A DNA stretch of 64,000 nt from Imbricaverruca yamaguchii (taxonomy: Eukaryota; Arthropoda; Thecostraca; Neoverrucidae). Shown here piece by piece: positions 56,373 through 64,000 of this stretch. Location of the stretch: contig JAOTOL010001661.1 in the NCBI GenBank assembly GCA_034440575.1, forward strand, positions 3,194,001 to 3,258,000, given 5' to 3'. Each line of letters opens with the position of its first letter. Position 1 is the first letter of the stretch. The translations under genes were made by a program, and so were the position numbers. The notes under the pieces are model-generated. The model was not told the origin of the DNA and made no database searches. It saw nothing but the letters and a program-made list of their open reading frames with translations.

Positions 56373-57811
56373 CCTCTTGGCCGGATTCTTGGAAAATCAA
56401 GAGATTGGACATTATTTCCCATTTGTACTGTGAGGCTGCGTTCCTTTGTTTTGGTGAACTGGATCATCGTTGTAATACATACTTGCTTATGTAGAGCTGT
56501 AAATCAGCTTTGTGAAAGAAGAGAACAGAGAACAATTGAAGCAAGATATATTGTCAGAGGTAAGGTCACTAAGTTGCCAAACGAGCTGTATGCATTTTTA
56601 GTTATCGGAGAGCAATCTGGTGAGGATAATTTAGCACTGAAGATCCATCAAGTAAAATAACATCCAACCATTCTGGGTAAGCTTCAAGATCAGCTTAATC
56701 TGTGTAAGATATGATGACAGCAACCATGCGCAAGATTTAGTTGAGGGACCGTTTAAAACTAAGCGGCTGTTAACTTGTCTAGAGAGAATGTCTGAAGCTT
56801 AGCCGCTTCTTCGCTCTGAGTGGTACCCCGTCGCCGATCGACAGCGACGATGCGGAGACTTTCCGCGCACTTCTGAACCAGGTACCGCGATCGGTATCGT
56901 GGCGTTATATTCCAGAGGCCGCACCGTGTCAGAACTGACATTGGGGACGCGTGGTGGGCGTCATCAAAAGGGAGCTGAGAGACCCTCCACAAGTGTCACG
57001 TACACTATGATGAATTGTGCACCACCTTTTACCTAAACGTGCTTTTTACCTAAACTTGTGACTCCTTACAATTGGGGACAGCGAGAACCTTCTAACCTCA
57101 GCACGCCAGCACGGCGCCACCTCCATCCATAGCGCGATATCGCCTGTACTCATTCAGGCGAATGTCCTGGTTCGAGCGCGGCGGCACCAGCGTCGAGTCA
57201 GCAACCACTCCATCAACCGCTGGATGATTGAGTGCATCCAGTCGCTCCCTAGCTGGAGCATCTGTCCTCGAGGTCGACCCAGCCGACTGTCTAGCGTATG
57301 AGAGGTCGTCATCGCCCACGGCCAGGGCCCCGAGGACGGCGGCCGTTGGCTAAGGTTATCACGCTTCCTCGCGGACCGGACGACTGTTGTCGTGCTGCAG
57401 TCGTTCTCATGAGAGGTAGGCAGACGCGGCGGCCTGTCTGCAAGCTGTACCAGCTGGAAACTGCACCGGCAGCTGCACAGACCGGGCCAATCGGACCGGA
57501 CCGACCGGACCGTGCGTCCCTACCACGCGCATGGGCTTCGAGAACGCGAGTGCGACAATGTGGGAACAGCTTGGGAGCCCTAGTGATGCACTTACCTGTC
57601 GAATGAGCAGTGGTAGTGACTCGTCACCCATACGTACGAGACGTGGCCGCATGATATGACACCCATCACGTTCTGTGGATTAGCTGCGGTCTCAAAAGTG
57701 TATGTTTGTTGTCACTGATTGTAGTATATCGTTCATTTTCAAAATAGTGTGATTTGTTTTTCGAGTGTGGAGAATGTCGTGAACAGTTGCATTTTGTTTT
57801 CAACGACGATC

Positions 57812-57985
57812 CGACGACGTCATTTACGATTGCTTACGTCGAGACTGGGGCGTGGCTTTTGGCTGTCACATCATAGTTGTGGAAGGGGAACCACCGGTAA
57901 TCACCTCAATATAGACTGAGAAAGATTACCTTTATATCCAAGCAGTCACGATAGAGTCGAAGCTGAAGAGCTGGACCGCCACACG
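57812..57985. repeat. Dispersed repeat, copy 2
   Basis: Same order of blocks as 56200-56372, diverged by substitutions and small indels. Both copies lie between the LINE RT and RNase H remnants, so they may be parts of that element or of another unknown one. Confidence 0.8.
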
Positions 57986-58045
57986 AGGTACGCTTGTTGG
58001 CTGCAGTGTACGCTTGTTGGCTTGTTGTGTACGCTTGTTGGCTAC
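57985..58045. repeat. Three-copy GTACGCTTGTTGGCT repeat
   Basis: TGTACGCTTGTTGGCT occurs three times within 60 bp, at the downstream edge of the LINE reverse transcriptase remnant. Confidence 0.8.
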
Positions 58046-58600
58046 AGCGGTGCCGTTGTAGATGAAACAGGCGTTGCCACATTTTGAACGTGCCAGAAAA
58101 CGATGCGGTAGCATAAGCTTTTCCAGATCTGCCCGATGGATAGTACGAGCTTCAAGCTTCTATGCTCCGTGGGCTAAAACATTTTTTGCCGCAGCGTTTT
58201 CAGATGGTGCTTGTGTATCAAACGTGGGACAAGTTTTGTTCGTATAAATTGCACCAAGGGTACAGAAATTGCACCAAGAGAACCGGTACATTCTATCCAT
58301 GAAGTCTAATTTCCATATCGTAACAAGTTCAAAGACGACTCAAATGCAGGGCGACAGTTGCGTTGCTGGGGGCGAAGATGAAATACGATTTACCACTTCC
58401 CAGGAACGCGACTGCCAATTGCAAATGCCTTTGCAATGGTGGCGTTCGTGGGGCGCAGGACCGAATGGCAAATCATCCACAAACAGTGAACGTCTCACGT
58501 TCCGCGGAATACAATCGCCAATCTCGTCCATCATGGTGCCAATTAGGAGTGAACTGAGAACGTTCCACTGCGGAACGCTATTCTCCCGGACGGACAATTG
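58030..58600 (-). pseudogene. LINE (Jockey-like) reverse transcriptase remnant
   Basis: The minus strand reads SVPQWNVLSSLLIG (GVPQGSVLSP-like), then IPRNVRRSLFVDDLPF with the FVDD catalytic box. After a frameshift it reads RHLQLAV and then FIFAPSNATVALHLSRL (NGFIFSPSKT-like). Further on, near 58050-58120, comes LLPHRFLARSKCGNACFIYN (LVRSKLDYG-like). Several frameshifts and stops; not functional. The G of PQG is replaced by W. Confidence 0.75.
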
Positions 58601-60029
58601 GGAGAAGGCGGGTACCCGTGCGGAGGCGAAATTTTCATTTTGAAAAAGAAAGATGCTGCTAAAATGTGCCTATATCACCGATAGTCTATTTTTGCAAGCT
58701 TAGGAAAAAATTTCCACCAGGAGTAGAATAAGATCTCAATATCTTTTTCTTTTTTTAAACATTAAAAGAAAAAACATTTAGATGACGCTTTCCCTCGGAA
58801 AGCCACGCATATTTCGGTGTCTAGGATCACGATGTGGTCCATAGTGCTTTGGTTTCTACGAAAACTGTATCGATAACTTGTAAGGTCATGCTAATCCAAG
58901 AACCACGAAAGACGAACATGATCGTGTCCAATAACCCGCAAATATCTTGCATGGGGCAGACATATTCTTGCGATAGTTTAAAAGGTAGTAGTAAAAAGTA
59001 CCATTTTCCCAGGCGTAAGTAGCATGGCAACCGTAGCATACCTCCAGGAGGCAATTCCCCGGGCTCACATAAATAATCAAATGCACTTGAAAGGATCGTG
59101 GTTACTCACGGCGGCAGATGTTTCTGGCAAATCCGGGCAAATCCATTGCTTACCCATCCTGGCCATCAGTGACGCTCCCAAGTGAACACATGGCAGATGG
59201 TGTGCTCATCTTGTTTCACAAAGTAAAAATGACACAGAACGGTCGCAGCCTAATCACGTAATAGAGTGGAATGAGATACACACTTCAAGCTGCATGCATC
59301 AGAGTAACGATTAGTTAACAACACGCTTTGCTTCCAAACGGTGCAACAGCCTGAATTATATATCTACTGCGCATTTTTGCATCCCGATTTCATTAATTAA
59401 GCACTAAGTAAAGTAACTGCTCTAGTGGGTTGGAACCCTCCCTATCACTGGGAGTATCTGAAATTTTTAATTATTACAACTGGTTGCCTAACTGCGCCCA
59501 CCAATTTTGTTCCAGCTGTGTTGTGGCCCTAGATTCGCTGCGGTGACAGGCTCTGCCTTGCTGCGGTTGGGTCTGGGATTTACATCCCGGTTCCTTCTCG
59601 TGCTGTGCCTTGACCCATGATGTTTTGTACGTCCCAAGTTTGATTTGTATTTCAAGCGTTTAACTGCATCGCCTACCATTCCATTGGGCAACAGGGAAAT
59701 TGATCGACAAGCTGGCCTGACGGACGCCTGACTCCTCGACTTGGAGCAGTTCCTGCGCATGGGGGTGCTTGGCGACCGTCCAACTGTTCCGGGTGACCGC
59801 GATTGGTGCGGCACTCGACGGTTCGACGCCGGCGCGGCTGGGTATGCGGCTCGTGGCGGAGAGGACTGTGGTGACCGGCGGGCAGACAACGGACCACCAC
59901 GGATCAGAGGCAGCAGACGCGAACTGGCGTCGCCGTTTACATCTGGGGCGACTGCAGATGAAGAGAACGACATGGACTCTTGTGATCTGCTCCGATGTCT
60001 GTAATGCGGCTACCTGCATGGGAGGCGTG
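58601..60029. other. No gene seen
   Basis: A minus-strand ORF of 161 codons (59488-59973) and shadows on the other strand; no domain or splice support. Confidence 0.5.
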
Positions 60030-60825
60030 CTGCTACCGTATTCGTTCTGGGAGGTGTGCGGCTACCGCATCCTTTCTGGGAGGTGTGCGGCTACCGTATC
60101 CTGTATGGCAGGTGTGCGGCTACCGTATCCTGTATGGCAGGTGTGCGGCTACCGTATCCTGTATGGCAGGTGCGCGGCTACCGTATCCTGTATGGCAGGT
60201 GCACCGATCTTTAGGTGTGCGGCTACCGTATCCTGTATGGCAGGTGTGCGGCTACCGTATCCTGTATGGCAGGTGTGCGGCTACCGTATCCTTTCTGGGA
60301 GGTGTGCGGCTACCGTATCCTGTATGGCAGGTGTGCGGCTACCGCATCCTTTCTGGGAGGTGTGCGGCTACCGTATCCTGTATGGCAGGTGTGCGGCTAC
60401 CGTATCCTGTATGGCAGGTGTGCGGCTACCGTATCCTGTATGGCAGGTGTGCGGCTACCGTATCCTGTATGGCAGGTGTGCGGCTACCGTATCCTGTATG
60501 GCAGGTGTGCGGCTACCGTATCCTGTATGGCAGGTGTGCGGCTACCGTATCCTGTATGGCAGGTGTGCGGCTACCGTATCCTTTCTGGGAGGTGTGCGGC
60601 TACCGTATCCTGTATGGCAGGTATGCGGCTACCGTATCCTGTATGGCAGGTATGCGGCTACCGTATCCTGTATGGCAGGTATGCGGCTACCGTATCCTGT
60701 ATGGCAGGTGTGCGGCTACCGTATCCTGTATGGCAGGTGTGCGGCTACCGTATCCTGTATGGCAGGTGTGCGGCTACCGTATCCTGTATGGCAGGTGTGC
60801 GGCTACCGTATCCTGTATAGGTGTA
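60030..60825. repeat. 29-bp minisatellite (about 27 copies)
   Basis: The unit is GTGTGCGGCTACCGTATCCT plus GTATGGCAG. A variant ending TTTCTGGGAG recurs singly, and three adjacent copies have GTATGCGG. Open in all three plus frames, so the 391-residue ORF here is an artefact. Confidence 0.95.
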
Positions 60826-63659
60826 TGGAGTGTGGGAGGTGCGCCAGCCGACCGGTGGTGCCTGATACCCACCCGTCTAGTGGTAGTGATCATGCGACGG
60901 TAGCGTCATCCAGAGGGCTTAACAGCAGGCGTGCGAGCGAATAGGCGCCTTCAGTTACGGTGGCAACAAAGACGCAATTTGCTTCCTTCTTATAATCAGT
61001 ATCTAAATGCATCGGGCGTCATCCAATGTCTCCCCGCTCATTTATGCTATCTGGTGTTTCGCCCTCAACTAAGTCCTCGCGCATGTCCTCAACAAACTCT
61101 ATACCCGCCCATGCACACAAGCATACACACAAATGCACACTCACACTAACACTCACACTCACACTTACACCCACGTCCACACCCACACTCATACTCACAC
61201 TCGCACTCACACTTACACTCACACCCACACATACATGCATATATACACACACATACACACACACCTGCACATACACATACACACACCTACATACACACAT
61301 ACGCACACAATCTTTGCACTATTCACACGACAAGCTACACGCACATCATCACAACCCACCAAGTACCAGCAGACATCATCACACAGACGATAGGCTGGAC
61401 AATTCCAGCTAACAACAGTTGTAGACTGAACTGCTCTCGATACCCGGCTAAGATTGAGCAGTTGTGTATCGCTGATTGCAATCCAATGTTCGGCCGAGAG
61501 TGGCTGAGCAATACTGCGGGTTTATAGCGGGTCGGACAGCTCACTCCAACTCACAGGGGACGAGCCGCTCGAAGATAGTGGCAGATAGGATATATGAAGT
61601 GGATGGCAGGCAGCCGGGCGGTGGCCACTTCGTACTCTGTGTGGGATGACAGACAGCCAGACAGTCGTCGCATCGTGCTCTATGTTAGACGACAGGCGGC
61701 GGCTGCATCGTACTCTTTGTTGAATGACAGACAGCCAGACAGTACCCGTATCGTACTCTGTGTTGGAAGTCGTTGTGGCCGTGGACTATATTTCCCTTCT
61801 ATATTTGGTAATCGTGATTTATTCCTAGGAGCCCGTGAAACGTCTGATTTTTTCAGCCGAGCCCGTGATTAATTCAATCAGTCAACATCTGGAAATCCAC
61901 TTCTCAATCGTTAAAAAATTTACATCTAGTCCGCAACCCCCAAAGATGACTTCAGTGAGCATACTTATTTAAGTCCATTTTCAGGGTAATTTCGCATATT
62001 GCGCTCATAACACCAGACACGCTTCCGCTTTCAGCCACTTCAGCCCGGCGTAAGTAGCTCTTTGGCTGCTTTAGATCTTCGTGCTGATGAGGTCAAACTG
62101 TTGTTGAAAGTATGCATGCGCACACAGTGGATCATATCATCCAATCCTAAGGATTCTGGTGCTTGCCGAATGTACATATTGGAACCGCCAAGACACGAAT
62201 GCGTATTACGAGGAATGCGGCAGATCCAGACGAGTTGCTTAAGCCCATTTCCAAGAGGAAGGGGATGGTGGGCTTAGTAGCCGCATGGTAATAAAGGTGT
62301 GGTAACTGTTCTCAGCTTCGGAAACGTTCATTACATGTACTTTGGGCCCAAAATGGAGCACGCCAATTAACCAATTGATCAGAAAATTTGGCTGTTTTCA
62401 ATAAAAACGTCGTTAATCTTAGTCCATCTGGGGAAGGAGTAGTATCAATACCCCGCTCCATTGTTCTCCCACGTGTATCAGTATCAGTCTCACTTAGTCC
62501 GGAAATTGCATACGCATAAGTAGGCAGATACCTGGCGACAAGTTATCGTTTCACCATTACGCTCAGTTTGAAGGAAGGATCTTCGGCCAGTTCTGGCCAT
62601 TTCGAGAATGCACGCCAAATTCCGCCAGAGCCGATACCTGCTAGTCCTCAATTATTTGCAAACCGCACCTCTGTGTTTTCACAGTAGCATCATTGCAGAT
62701 ATAATCATGGGCTTACGAAGAAGATAACTTCAATTTGATTTCTACATAATTAAATAGTGTGTTGAGCCAAGGAAATAGAGGGGTGTGGATCGTTCACTCC
62801 GTGCATGTCTCGACTGAATTAGGTCCACATAATGGTCTCGTGGGTGCATGCGAACCTGTAAGCTTATACAGCACTGATACAAATGCGGCAATTCCTTTTG
62901 GTCGCATTTTGTTTTGTATTGTGCAATTCAAATATACTGATTTTCAAAGACATGATTATATAATCAGATGTATATATGTTTTACTCAAAACGAACATTTC
63001 TGAGATCTTTGATAGTAGCGCTGAGTCACTTTCAGCATATTATTGACTATTAGGTCGCTATGATATAGCTTTGCCATCAGCTGTAGATATGGCAACTGTT
63101 GTGTATCTTGGGTTTTAAAGTGTTAAGGTTAAAGTTAAAGTTTTAAAGTATTTCCCTCTTCCCATCGAGCGTGCATGCAACTCTTAACTATTGAACCCTT
63201 AACGCTAAGCCCTAATATGTAAGGGGAGTCTGAAATCTGCCCCCATCAATTTCCGATTGTTTGCTAGCCGCTTCTCATCGCGTTATGGTAGAGCTCTGAA
63301 GCTTCTTGATTTTTCATGAAGTTATTCTGGACGCATATCAAAAACTTTTTTTCGTTCATAAGGGGAAACTCCAGGCAGAGATTCAGGACTTCATGTCACA
63401 CCAATTGTGTTCAATTCAATGAGTTTTTAAATTCAGTCAGATGTGTTCACGTTCTTTTCATGAATATTAGCTTCTGGCAATCACCATTGACGCAGACCGC
63501 ATATATGTTGCACATTTTGTGTCACTAAATATGCGCGCAATGTGCAGAGGTGGTTCTATAAAAATAAACAATGTTGTGAGGAAGGAAGTGTGCGCTAGCT
63601 TGTGGCCAGCGACACTAAGGACGGGCCCGGAAGACCCCGTCCCATGAGCGACTGTGGTA
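60826..63659. other. No gene seen apart from a CA-rich tract
   Basis: AT-rich from 61.8 kb on. No further FN3, Ig or other extracellular exon of the phosphatase was recognised here. Confidence 0.5.
61110..61310. repeat. (CA)-rich low-complexity tract
   Basis: CACACT / CACACA / CATACA tract about 200 bp long, open in several frames only because of its composition. Confidence 0.9.
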
Positions 63660-64000
63660 CCCCCTCGCACGCGCGGCTCGTCCAGAGGGCACTGAGCGGG
63701 GCGAGGCTGAGCGGGGCGGCTGGAGCGGACGGCTCGTCCAGAGGGCACTGAGCGGGGCGAGGCTGGACAGACCGGGTCAGACGCGCGGCTGAGCAGCAGA
63801 GCTGAGCGGACCGCCTGAGTGGACAGCGGACGGCTCGTCCAGAGGGCACTGAGCGGGGCGAGGCTGGACAGACCGGGTCAGACGCGCGGCTGAGCAGCAG
63901 AGCTGAGCGGACCGCCTGATGGACAGTGGACGGCTCCCAGGGGCACTGAGCGGGGCGAGGCTGACCGGGTCAGACGCGCGGCCGCCTAGACAGACGTCCA
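63660..64000. repeat. About 100-bp tandem repeat running off the window end
   Basis: Copies of CGGCTCGTCCAGAGGGCACT recur near 63675, 63730, 63831 and (degraded) 63931. The unit is about 100 bp after one short 56-bp copy. It continues past position 64000. Confidence 0.88.

Larger units (their letters stand above)
55431..57811. other. No gene seen between the LINE remnants
   Basis: Contains a LINE 3' end (56.08 kb) and dispersed repeat copy 1. Open frames at 56.76-57.3 kb have no recognised motif. Confidence 0.5.

Noticed and set aside
59488..59973. 161-codon minus ORF, considered as an upstream phosphatase exon
   Set aside because: No FN3 or other extracellular pattern and no plausible splice phases joining to exon 1.
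59769..60944. 391-, 302- and 201-codon ORFs in three plus frames
   Set aside because: Product of the 29-bp array, open in all three frames at once.
61019..61412. Histidine/threonine-rich ORFs
   Set aside because: Translation of the CA-rich tract.

Overview
This is eukaryotic genomic DNA with long introns and canonical GT-AG splice sites. It is dominated by one large gene on the minus strand, a receptor-type protein tyrosine phosphatase of the Ptp99A / PTPRG-PTPRZ (type V) group. Fourteen consecutive exons can be placed from 52190 down to the stop codon at 8109. All phases match, and they give 1,116 residues plus one split codon. Order: a partial FN3 domain, three complete FN3 domains, one transmembrane helix, a catalytically intact PTP domain ([18 protein letters not shown]-loop), a second PTP domain with Asp in place of the catalytic Cys, and a proline-rich tail. 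The 5' end of the gene (signal peptide, more extracellular exons, promoter) lies beyond exon 1 and was not found; it is probably outside the window. Resemblance to Drosophila Ptp99A in D2 and the C-terminal half points to an arthropod. GC-rich exons and a very high minisatellite load make a crustacean (for example a barnacle) plausible, but that is inference.

Layout: 1-8.1 kb lies downstream of the gene and holds a 24-bp minisatellite, a broken Ty3/gypsy RNase H fragment, a tRNA-derived SINE-like sequence and a 22-bp minisatellite. 8.1-15 kb holds the exons for D2 and most of D1. 15-20.7 kb is an intron with 66-bp and 25-bp arrays. 20.7-22 kb holds the start of D1, the juxtamembrane and the transmembrane exons. 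22-25.9 kb is a GC-AG intron. 25.9-27.1 kb holds three FN3 exons. 27-33.5 kb is an intron ending in a 2.1-kb 30-bp array. 33.56-33.75 kb is an FN3 exon squeezed between two arrays. 33.75-52 kb is an 18-kb intron with a hAT-like MITE and many arrays. 52.0-52.2 kb is the most upstream exon found. 52.2-64 kb holds a 1.7-kb 34-bp array, decayed LINE pieces (RT and RNase H), a 29-bp array and a 100-bp array that runs off the end.

The most unusual feature is how tandem repeats relate to splice sites. At four exon edges the splice site itself, with adjoining exon sequence at three of them, has been tandemly duplicated (units of 33, 78, 39 and 63 bp, up to about 20 copies). All four unit lengths are multiples of three, and the copies nearest each exon read open in the exon's own frame. 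Alternative use of these sites would therefore insert peptide modules without shifting frame. A fifth, 22-bp duplication does not keep frame. Short interspersed pieces of one LINE family (nine copies of a 3'-terminal hairpin) and two copies of a tRNA-derived SINE are also present. About 10 of 64 kb is minisatellite, and the longest ORFs in the window are artefacts of these arrays.
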